This document shows, in pieces, positions 1 to 5,203 of a stretch of 6,291 nt of DNA (within the stretch, counting starts at the first letter, position 1; every line of letters begins with the position of its first letter). A program made the position numbers and the translations under genes. The stretch is taken from positions 1 through 6,291 of the forward strand of contig JAFOCZ010000184.1 of NCBI GenBank assembly GCA_017380955.1, read 5' to 3'. The stretch comes from Alistipes sp. (GTDB taxonomy: Bacteria > Bacteroidota > Bacteroidia > Bacteroidales > Rikenellaceae). The notes below the pieces were generated by a model. It saw nothing but the letters and a program-made list of their open reading frames with translations, made no database searches and was not told the origin of the DNA.

Positions 1-226
1 CCTGCGCTCGAAACTCTATCAGCGTGAGTTGGACAAGCGTATGGCGACGCAGCAGGCACTCGAAGCAACGAAGAAACGTATAGAGTGGGGCTCGCAGATT
101 CGTAGTTATGTATTTGATGACAGGCGTGTCAAGGACCACCGTACGGGATATCAGACCTCGAATGTGGATGCTGTGATGGATGGCGACTTGGATGCCTTCA
201 TAAAGGAGTATTTGCTTCACTACTAA
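1..226 (+). CDS. prfB: Peptide chain release factor 2, C-terminal fragment
   Basis: This is the last 74 codons of a gene that begins before the window; the reading frame is open from base 2 to the TAA at 224-226. RF2 recognises UGA and UAA stop codons in the ribosomal A site and triggers peptide release. The fragment carries the end of the catalytic domain and the conserved C-terminal segment IEWGSQIRSYVFDD, then VKDHRTG and the ending DGDLDAFIKEYLL. SQIRSYVFDD followed by VKDHRTG is the RF2 form; RF1 has RIRTYNFPQ and VTDHR at this place, so RF1 is excluded. The catalytic GGQ motif, the stop-codon recognition tripeptide and any programmed frameshift site lie upstream and cannot be seen. The next gene starts after 9 nt, so the two are probably co-transcribed. 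Confidence 0.95.
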   Translation, partial: LRSKLYQRELDKRMATQQALEATKKRIEWGSQIRSYVFDDRRVKDHRTGYQTSNVDAVMDGDLDAFIKEYLLHY

Positions 227-235
227 TAGTTTACG

Positions 236-1393
236 ATGCTAAGGCGACTATACATGCTCATTATAGCAATGCTATTGCCTATGGTGGCGATGGCAGAAGA
301 GGTGCTTGTGGGTGCTACGGACACCGCAGCCTATATGCCTCTGTTGGAGGGTAGGCGTGTGGCGCTCCTGGTAAACCACACGGCGATGTATAGTGCCGAG
401 GAGCACGTTGTGGATATGCTACACCGCGAGGGTGTCAACATCGTGGGAATATTCGCCCCGGAGCACGGATTTCGTGGTGCTGTGGAGGCGGGGTATGACG
501 TAAGCGATGATGTGGACGCCAAGACCGGAATACCTATCCTCTCGCTTTACAATGGTAATACTAAGCGCCCCTCAGATGCTGCGATGCGCTCGTTCGATGT
601 GCTTATCGTAGATATGCAGGATGTGGGGTTGAGGTTCTACACATATTATATATCTATGCTCAGGATGATAGATGCGTGTGCCGACTTCGCACGCGATGTC
701 ATCATCCTCGACCGCCCAAACCCCAATGGTCACTATGTAGATGGACCAATCCTCGATATGCGCTATAAGTCGGGCGTGGGACATATCCCTGTGCCTGTGG
801 TGCACGGCCTCACGATGGGCGAGATAGCGCTGATGGCGATGGGTGAGGGCTGGACGAGGAGTGCTAATGTCACAGTGGTGAGATGTCGTAACTACGACCA
901 CCAGACGCACTACACACTACCCGTAGCGCCATCGCCAAACCTCGCATCGCAACACTCCATATACCTCTACCCGTCGTTGTGCTTGTTCGAGGGTACAGTG
1001 GTGAGCGTGGGGCGTGGCACGGATGCTCCGTTTGAGATTTATGGGCATCCCGATATGGAGGCTCGTGAGTTCTCGTTTGTGCCGCAGTCGGTGGCAGCAG
1101 CGTCGAAACCTCCGCATATGGGTGTGAGGTGCTATGGCGAGGATTTGCGGGGTAAGAGCGATGAGGAGATATGGCGCGAGGGTGTAAACCTCCACTATGT
1201 CATAGATGCCTACCGCGACCTGGCTATGGGCGATGAGTTCTTCAAACCGATGTTCGAGAAGTTGGTAGGTGTGGCGTGGGTGCGTGAGATGATAAAGGAG
1301 GGTTGCACCGCAGAGCAGATTCGTGAGCGCTGGGCAGAGGATGTTGAGAAGTATAAGATATTAAGACGTAAGTATTTGATATACAACGAATAA
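236..1393 (+). CDS. namZ: Secreted DUF1343 / NamZ-type exo-beta-N-acetylmuramidase (GH171)
   Basis: The 385-residue protein belongs to the DUF1343 family, whose characterised member is B. subtilis NamZ (YbbC), an exo-enzyme that removes N-acetylmuramic acid from the non-reducing ends of peptidoglycan fragments. It has a Sec signal peptide: Arg3-Arg4, a hydrophobic core over residues 5-18, and a likely cut after AMA at residue 20. No lipobox cysteine follows, so a periplasmic soluble enzyme is expected. Family motifs are present in order: EHGF at 76-79 (the Glu is the proposed catalytic residue in this family), DMQDVG at 126-131 followed by RFYTY, DRPNPNG at 159-165, and the later HGLTMGE. Length matches the family (about 400). 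The ATG at 236 is chosen because it supplies the arginines of the signal peptide; the Met at residue 7 is the alternative. It sits between prfB and ftsY with short gaps. The substrate is inferred from the family, and cell-wall recycling or scavenging is the likely role. Confidence 0.85.
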   Translation: MLRRLYMLIIAMLLPMVAMAEEVLVGATDTAAYMPLLEGRRVALLVNHTAMYSAEEHVVDMLHREGVNIVGIFAPEHGFRGAVEAGYDVSDDVDAKTGIPILSLYNGNTKRPSDAAMRSFDVLIVDMQDVGLRFYTYYISMLRMIDACADFARDVIILDRPNPNGHYVDGPILDMRYKSGVGHIPVPVVHGLTMGEIALMAMGEGWTRSANVTVVRCRNYDHQTHYTLPVAPSPNLASQHSIYLYPSLCLFEGTVVSVGRGTDAPFEIYGHPDMEAREFSFVPQSVAAASKPPHMGVRCYGEDLRGKSDEEIWREGVNLHYVIDAYRDLAMGDEFFKPMFEKLVGVAWVREMIKEGCTAEQIRERWAEDVEKYKILRRKYLIYNE

Positions 1394-1414
1394 AACAAAT
1401 AAACAGATAAAGTT

Positions 1415-2608
1415 ATGGGATTTTTTGACTTATTCAAAAGAAAGAAGACAGAGCCTAAGGTCGAAGAGCCTAAGGTGGTAGCGCCCGAGGTTAAGGAGCA
1501 GGTTGTTCAGGAGACTCCTGCCGTAACTGAGACTCCTGCCGTTGAGGTTGCCGTAGAGGAGAAGCCTCAGGAGGAGGTTGCCCCACAGGCGGTAGAGGAG
1601 ACTGCGCACGTTGCAGAGCCACAGGCTGTTGTTGCAGAGCCAGAGGATGATGACGAGCCTAATATCGAGGAGGAGCGTAAGGAGTTGGAGGAGGGTCTCG
1701 GAAAGACCAAGGAGGGATTCTTCGGACGTCTGAAGCGCGCCATAGCAGGACGCACAACGGTGGATGCTGATGTGCTGGATGATTTGGAGGAGGTGCTTAT
1801 AACATCGGACGTGGGTGTGGAGACCACCGTAAAGATTATCGAGGCTATCGAGGCGCGTGTGGCGCGTGACAAGTATATGAATACCTCGGAACTCAACGAC
1901 ATCCTTCGCGAGGAGATTGCTCGCCTGATGGAGGAGTCACACCGCTCAACAAAGGACTTCGGTATCGAGGTTAAGGAGGGCTACCCATATGTTATGATGG
2001 TTGTGGGTGTCAACGGTGCGGGTAAGACCACCACAATCGGAAAACTCGCAGCGAAACTCACACGCGCAGGACGTAAGGTATATATAGGTGCGGCGGATAC
2101 ATTCCGTGCTGCGGCAATCGACCAGTTGGCCGTTTGGGCAGATCGTGCTGGTGCTACTATGGTGCGCCAGGATATGGGCTCTGATCCTGCATCGGTGGCA
2201 TACGACACTCTGCGCTCGGCAGTGGCAAATGGTGCGGATGTGGTGCTCATAGACACCGCAGGACGTCTCCACAACAAGGTGGGTCTTATGAAGGAGTTGA
2301 CAAAGATTCGCAACGTGATGTCGAAGGTTATCCCCGACGCGCCACACGAGGTGATGCTTGTACTCGATGGCTCTACAGGACAGAATGCCTTTGAGCAGGC
2401 TAAGCAGTTTACCGAGGCTACGCAGGTTACCTCGCTCACAATCACCAAGTTGGATGGTACGGCAAAGGGTGGTGTGGTAATCGGCATCAGCGATAAGTTC
2501 CACATTCCGGTGCGATACATCGGCATCGGCGAGGGTGTCGACCAGTTGAAGATGTTCGACCGCAAGGAGTTTGTACGTGCGCTCTTCGGAGATGCTAAAA
2601 ACAACTAA
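1415..2608 (+). CDS. ftsY: Signal recognition particle receptor FtsY
   Basis: FtsY is the membrane-associated SRP-family GTPase that docks ribosome-SRP complexes at the SecYEG translocon. The 397-residue protein starts with a short amphipathic membrane-targeting helix (MGFFDLFKRKK), followed by an acidic, Pro/Val/Glu-rich A region to about residue 90. The NG domain holds all GTPase motifs: P-loop GVNGAGKTT at 198-206, DTFRAAA at 228-234, DTAGR at 280-284, TKLDG at 344-348, and the C-terminal GIGEGVDQL at 370-378. The long acidic A region separates it from Ffh, which also lacks such an N-terminus and carries a methionine-rich M domain instead. The start at 1415 follows a 21-nt A-rich gap with no Shine-Dalgarno sequence. 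rimO begins 4 nt after the stop, suggesting translational coupling. The A region contains short exact DNA repeats, listed separately. Confidence 0.97.
   Translation: MGFFDLFKRKKTEPKVEEPKVVAPEVKEQVVQETPAVTETPAVEVAVEEKPQEEVAPQAVEETAHVAEPQAVVAEPEDDDEPNIEEERKELEEGLGKTKEGFFGRLKRAIAGRTTVDADVLDDLEEVLITSDVGVETTVKIIEAIEARVARDKYMNTSELNDILREEIARLMEESHRSTKDFGIEVKEGYPYVMMVVGVNGAGKTTTIGKLAAKLTRAGRKVYIGAADTFRAAAIDQLAVWADRAGATMVRQDMGSDPASVAYDTLRSAVANGADVVLIDTAGRLHNKVGLMKELTKIRNVMSKVIPDAPHEVMLVLDGSTGQNAFEQAKQFTEATQVTSLTITKLDGTAKGGVVIGISDKFHIPVRYIGIGEGVDQLKMFDRKEFVRALFGDAKNN
1451..1642 (+). repeat. Short in-frame direct repeats in the FtsY acidic region
   Basis: Three exact direct-repeat pairs lie in the part of ftsY that codes for the acidic linker: GAGCCTAAGGT at 1451-1461 and 1466-1476 (15-nt period), GAGACTCCTGCCGT at 1511-1524 and 1529-1542 (18-nt period), and GTTGCAGAGCCA at 1610-1621 and 1631-1642 (21-nt period). 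Every period is a multiple of three, so copy-number changes would keep the frame. They encode EPKV, ETPAV and VAEPQ-like units. Confidence 0.8.
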
Positions 2609-2612
2609 TACT

Positions 2613-3908
2613 ATGGCAAAGAAAATCAATATCATAACCCTCGGATGCTCAAAGAACACCGTGGACTCGGAGCACCTCGCAGCACAACTTGCGGCGATGG
2701 ACTACAAAGTTGTCTTCGACAGCGACCGCACAGATGCCAACGTGGTGGTGATAAACACTTGTGGCTTCATCGGCGATGCCAAGCAGGAGTCTATAGACAC
2801 CATACTGCGTGCTGCACAACTCAAGGAGCAGGGAAAGATTGAGGAACTCTTCGTGGTGGGATGTCTCTCACAGCGTTATGCTGATGAGTTACGCCCCGAA
2901 CTCCCCGAGGTAGATGACTTCTTCGGTGTCAACGACTGGGCAGGTATCGTGGAGCGTCTCGGAGCAAAGTGGGAAAAGGAGAATGAGACAAAGCGCGAAC
3001 TCTCAACACCTTCGCACTATGCCTACCTCAAGATCTCGGAGGGTTGTAACTGGATGTGCGGCTACTGCGCCATACCTCTCATCCGTGGTCGTCACACCTC
3101 AGTGCCTATGGAGGCTCTTGTAGCCGAGGCAGAGGCGCTGGCAGAGAAGGGTGTGCGTGAGTTGATGGTCATAGCACAGGATACTACATACTATGGCGTG
3201 GATATCTTCGGCGAGCGTAAGTTGGCGGAGTTGCTCGAGCGTCTCTGCAAGATAAAGAATATAGAGTGGATACGTCTCCACTATGCCTATCCTACCGACT
3301 TCCCCGATGAGGTGATAGAGGTTATGGCACGCGAGCCAAAGATTTGCAACTATCTCGACATCCCATTTCAGCATATCTCGGATAATCAGTTGACAGCGAT
3401 GAAGCGCCGTCATACCAAGGCTGAGGCTATAGCGCTAATCAACAAACTTCGCACTGCGATACCCGATATTGCATTGCGCACAACGCTTCTTGTGGGATAT
3501 CCTGGCGAGACAGAGCAGGACTTCGAGGAGTTGAAGGAGTTTGTACGCGACACGAAGTTTGACCGTCTTGGAGTATTTGCCTACTCCGAGGAGGAGGGTA
3601 CATACTCGGCAACACGTCTTACGGATGATGTGCCCGAAGATGTTAAGCAGCAGCGTGTTGAGGCTATAATGCGCTTGCAGGAGCGTATATCGCTCGAGAA
3701 CAACGCACGACGTATAGGCTCTACGATGCGCGTAATAATAGACCGTCGCGAGGGAGAGTTCTACATTGGTCGCTCGGAGTATGACTCACCAGAGGTGGAC
3801 CAGGAGTTGATAATAGACAGCAAGGGTCGTCGTCTGCTGCGTGGCCACTACTACAATGTTGTTGTGACAGATGCTGAGGATTACGACTTATACGCCGAAC
3901 TCAACTAA
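2613..3908 (+). CDS. rimO: Ribosomal protein S12 methylthiotransferase RimO
   Basis: RimO is a radical-SAM enzyme with two 4Fe-4S clusters that adds a methylthio group to a conserved aspartate of ribosomal protein S12. The 431-residue protein has the three-part layout of the family. The N-terminal UPF0004 domain carries cluster-binding Cys12 (in LGCSKN, the RimO-type signature), Cys50 (NTCGFI) and Cys84 (VGCLSQRY). The radical-SAM domain carries Cys145, Cys149 and Cys152 (CxxxCxxC within EGCNWMCGYC). A TRAM domain follows from about residue 368. LGCSKN, IRGRH after the SAM cysteines and overall length favour RimO over MiaB. An in-frame ATG at 2571 lies inside ftsY, but the ATG at 2613 is preferred because MAKKINIITLGC is the normal N-terminus and it is 4 nt after the ftsY stop. 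This appears to be the last gene of the prfB-namZ-ftsY-rimO group. Confidence 0.96.
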   Translation: MAKKINIITLGCSKNTVDSEHLAAQLAAMDYKVVFDSDRTDANVVVINTCGFIGDAKQESIDTILRAAQLKEQGKIEELFVVGCLSQRYADELRPELPEVDDFFGVNDWAGIVERLGAKWEKENETKRELSTPSHYAYLKISEGCNWMCGYCAIPLIRGRHTSVPMEALVAEAEALAEKGVRELMVIAQDTTYYGVDIFGERKLAELLERLCKIKNIEWIRLHYAYPTDFPDEVIEVMAREPKICNYLDIPFQHISDNQLTAMKRRHTKAEAIALINKLRTAIPDIALRTTLLVGYPGETEQDFEELKEFVRDTKFDRLGVFAYSEEEGTYSATRLTDDVPEDVKQQRVEAIMRLQERISLENNARRIGSTMRVIIDRREGEFYIGRSEYDSPEVDQELIIDSKGRRLLRGHYYNVVVTDAEDYDLYAELN

Positions 3909-3910
3909 TT

Positions 3911-3952
3911 TGGTACATTATACCGCCTTTTTTTGGTGAAGACCATTTTTTT
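3911..3952 (+). terminator. Possible weak terminators after rimO
   Basis: Two small hairpins each precede a T run. The first pairs GGTA (3912-3915) with TACC (3921-3924) around CATTA, with seven Ts at 3928-3934. The second pairs TGGT (3934-3937) with ACCA (3942-3945) around GAAG, with seven Ts at 3946-3952. Both stems are only 4-5 bp and A/T-rich, so termination is plausible by position (end of operon, just before a promoter) but weakly supported. Confidence 0.35.
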
Positions 3953-3963
3953 ACTTATCTTTG
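3932..3963 (+). promoter_or_regulatory. Bacteroidota-type promoter for the coiled-coil gene / zapA
   Basis: TTTG at 3932-3935 (-33 element) and TATCTTTG at 3956-3963 (exact match to the -7 consensus TAnnTTTG) are separated by 20 nt, the standard spacing for the primary sigma factor of this phylum. Transcription would start near 3969-3971, giving a leader of about 33 nt before the ATG at 4003. The leader contains the small inverted repeat CCCTAAAGGG at 3985-3994. The position between two gene groups fits. Confidence 0.75.
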
Positions 3964-4002
3964 ACCAACAAAACAACATCATTTCCCTAAAGGGTACGTA
4001 GT

Positions 4003-4314
4003 ATGGCTGAGAAGGATATTGTCAAGCGACTGGGTAGCGAGGTGGAGAGGCTCATTGCCGACCACGAACGTATATCGGAGAGATGTCGCCAACTCACCGA
4101 GGAGCGCGACAGGCTACAGCGTGAGAAGCGAGGACTCGAGGAGAGGGTGCGTGAGTTAGACCAGCGTCTCAGAAGCGCAGATATCTCAACAGCGATGACA
4201 GGAGCACAGGGTGGTGATGTAGAGCGTGCTAAGCAGCGAATAAACAGTCTATTGCGGGAAGTAGACCGTTGCATAGCCGCCATAAAACACCAAGAGGCCC
4301 AAGAGACCGAATAA
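4003..4314 (+). CDS. Small coiled-coil protein upstream of zapA (ZapB-like candidate)
   Basis: I do not recognise a named family for this 103-residue cytoplasmic protein. It has no signal peptide or membrane segment. Residues 4-57 form a very regular coiled coil: Leu10, Leu17, Ile24, Leu31, Leu38, Leu45 and Leu52 fall exactly seven residues apart, with Val14, Cys28, Val49 and Leu56 at alternate core positions. Surface positions are almost all Glu, Arg, Lys, Asp or Gln. A flexible break (residues 60-71, ending in Gly-Gly) leads to a second helix, VERAKQRINSLLREVDRC, up to about residue 95. It is the first gene after a good promoter, and zapA is the next gene downstream. E. coli ZapB, the partner of ZapA, is a similarly small protein made almost wholly of coiled coil. 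A ZapB-like role here is inference from shape and neighbourhood; no sequence homology is claimed. Confidence 0.85.
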   Translation: MAEKDIVKRLGSEVERLIADHERISERCRQLTEERDRLQREKRGLEERVRELDQRLRSADISTAMTGAQGGDVERAKQRINSLLREVDRCIAAIKHQEAQETE

Positions 4315-4320
4315 AGGTAC

Positions 4321-4480
4321 AGGGGGTGCGAGAGACGAGGGGTGCAGAAGAGATGAGATAAGGGAAGAGAGAAGGGTGAGAGGAGTGAGAGACGAGAGGT
4401 AAGTGGGTAAGAGAAGAGAGGAGTAAGAGAGTGAGAGAGTGAGAAAGATTTTTGTGGGTGAGTGAGCAGGGTAGTGAGCG
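4321..4480 (+). repeat. Purine-rich intergenic tract with degenerate GAGAG repeats
   Basis: The 215-nt gap between the coiled-coil gene and zapA is mostly a G/A tract. In bases 4321-4440 I count 104 purines of 120, with only 4 Cs. Exact sub-repeats are GAGAGACGAG at 4330-4339 and 4387-4396, and a tandem AGAGAGTG at 4426-4441. No continuing reading frame or convincing promoter was found in it; 4481-4529 is ordinary sequence leading to the zapA start. Confidence 0.7.
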
Positions 4481-4529
4481 AGGAGTTCCCCGATGAGAGA
4501 TAAATGTTTAACCGAAAAGCAACACCGAG

Positions 4530-4823
4530 ATGGCAGACGAGAAGGTAAAAGTGAATATTATGATAGCGGGACGTAACTATCCTATGACTATCGATGCGGA
4601 TAAGGAGGAGGTCTATCGTGTTGCGGCAAAGCGTCTCAACCAGAAGATTTCGGAGTATACACGAATCCCAAAATTCGATACCCAGGATCGTTTGGCTCTC
4701 GCAGCATTCCGATTCTCGAAGTTGGCTCTCGACGCAGAATACTCGTCGGCACTTGGCGATGAGGATATCGTAGAACTCGAGAAAATCGAGGAGCGCATAC
4801 GAAGATATGTAAAGGAGGAGTAA
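4530..4823 (+). CDS. zapA: Cell division protein ZapA
   Basis: ZapA is a small cytoplasmic protein that binds FtsZ and cross-links its filaments at the division ring. The 97-residue protein matches the family length and layout. The N-terminal FtsZ-binding domain has strands VKVNIMIAGRNYPMTID, followed by EEVYRVAAKRLNQKISEY, the typical ZapA pattern of a helix with a conserved RLN/LDxKI stretch. The central DTQDRLALAAFRFSKLAL helix matches the family's 'ERIAVMAALNIAxEL' region, and a charged C-terminal helix would give the dimer/tetramer coiled coil. The ATG at 4530 has no Shine-Dalgarno sequence. zapA lies immediately upstream of a 6S RNA, as it does in E. coli (zapA-ssrS), which supports both calls. 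It may share the promoter at 3932-3963 with the coiled-coil gene; no good separate promoter was seen. Confidence 0.9.
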   Translation: MADEKVKVNIMIAGRNYPMTIDADKEEVYRVAAKRLNQKISEYTRIPKFDTQDRLALAAFRFSKLALDAEYSSALGDEDIVELEKIEERIRRYVKEE

Positions 4824-4840
4824 TCCTCGGCGCGATATTT

Positions 4841-4887
4841 GCCCCAAAGGGGCCGGGAGGGAGAGGCACGGCATAAGGTGTTGCCGT
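4841..4887 (+). other. Two strong hairpins downstream of zapA
   Basis: GCCCC (4841-4845) pairs with GGGGC (4849-4853) around an AAA loop, and ACGGCA (4868-4873) pairs with TGCCGT (4882-4887) around an 8-nt loop. Neither is followed by a T run, so they are not classic intrinsic terminators. They lie 17-64 nt after the zapA stop and about 45-90 nt before the 6S RNA, and could mark the 3' end of the zapA message or a processing site. Confidence 0.6.
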
Positions 4888-4915
4888 AGCAGAAGTCTCA
4901 GAAATCCCGAAAATC

Positions 4916-4923
4916 GTTCTTTG
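4916..4923 (+). promoter_or_regulatory. Possible -7 element of the 6S RNA gene
   Basis: GTTCTTTG keeps the TTTG half of the TAnnTTTG element and sits where it would start a transcript near 4929-4931, just before the outermost base pair of the 6S closing helix (4934). The TA half is absent and no TTTG is found about 20 nt upstream, so the match is poor. Read-through from zapA followed by processing is the alternative. Confidence 0.3.
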
Positions 4924-4930
4924 AATATAC

Positions 4931-5136
4931 TATATCCCGCATAGTTTCCTTATGTGATTTGCGAACTGTACAAACTAAATAACATTGGGACAACTCTCGA
5001 GTAATGTTTCAAAACAAGGCCTCAACCCTCGTGGTGTGGATTTTCCACCAGTGGACTGTTGCGAACCTCGGAGCCCCACCTATGACTTATCTGCGGATTC
5101 GTCAAACGATTAAGGGATTATGTGGGATTTTTTTTG
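4931..5136 (+). ncRNA. ssrS: 6S RNA (ssrS)
   Basis: 6S RNA binds the housekeeping RNA polymerase holoenzyme by imitating an open promoter. The sequence folds by hand into the 6S shape. In the closing helix, AUCCCGCAUA (4934-4943) pairs without a gap to UAUGUGGGAU (5119-5128); it continues 4944-4952 with 5111-5118 (one bulged U at 4947). After an internal loop, UUUGCGAA (4958-4965) pairs with UUCGUCAAA (5098-5106, one bulged U), then CUGUA (4966-4970) with UGCGG (5092-5096). A central bubble follows: 5' strand 4971-5017, containing its own hairpin (AACAUU 4981-4986 with AAUGUU 5003-5008), and 3' strand 5076-5091. The apical arm has GGC/UC (5018-5023) with GAGCC (5071-5075), CAAC with GUUG, and GUGGA-UUU-UCCAC at the tip (5036-5048). 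Eight Ts at 5128-5135 follow the closing helix, so it can double as terminator. Length of about 200 nt and the place after zapA fit. Ends are estimated from the fold. Confidence 0.85.
5119..5136 (+). terminator. 3' end of 6S RNA: helix strand plus T8 run
   Basis: The 3' strand of the 10-bp outer 6S helix (5119-5128) runs directly into eight Ts (5128-5135). The partner strand is almost 180 nt upstream, so this would be a long-range terminator helix rather than a local hairpin. Confidence 0.55.
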
Positions 5137-5203
5137 TTTGAAAACTATTAACAACCAATTAAATAACCTTTTAAAACAACATTATAATACCTCTATTTAG
5201 ATT

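Noticed and set aside
2571..2612. Upstream in-frame ATG for rimO that would overlap ftsY
   Set aside because: It would add 14 residues before the normal MAKKINIITLGC start; the ATG at 2613 is directly after the ftsY stop.
1946..2659. Minus-strand open frames (237 and 207 codons) opposite ftsY
   Set aside because: They are antisense shadows of the conserved GTPase domain and show no recognisable domain.
4447..4454. GATTTTTG as a -7 element for a separate zapA promoter
   Set aside because: Seven of eight positions fit, but no TTTG lies about 20 nt upstream, and single matches are expected by chance.
4834..4841. GATATTTG after zapA as a promoter element
   Set aside because: One mismatch to TAnnTTTG but no -33 element at the right distance; it also overlaps the base of the first hairpin.
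3987..4874. Long minus-strand open frame (295 codons) opposite the coiled-coil gene, purine tract and zapA
   Set aside because: Its middle is Ser/Leu/Pro/Thr-rich only because it reads the complement of the purine tract, and both ends are antisense to genes with clear family or coiled-coil signatures.
4920..4949. TTTG (4920-4923) plus TAGTTTCC (4942-4949) as a promoter for 6S RNA
   Set aside because: Spacing is 18 nt and the -7 match is partial; transcription would start near 4956 and remove the 10-bp outer helix that pairs with the 3' end.
5137..5172. TTTG (5137-5140) with TAACCTTTT (5164-5172) as an rny promoter
   Set aside because: The spacer is 23 nt and the -7 element has an extra base and lacks the final G; too weak to list, although rny probably has its own promoter in this gap.
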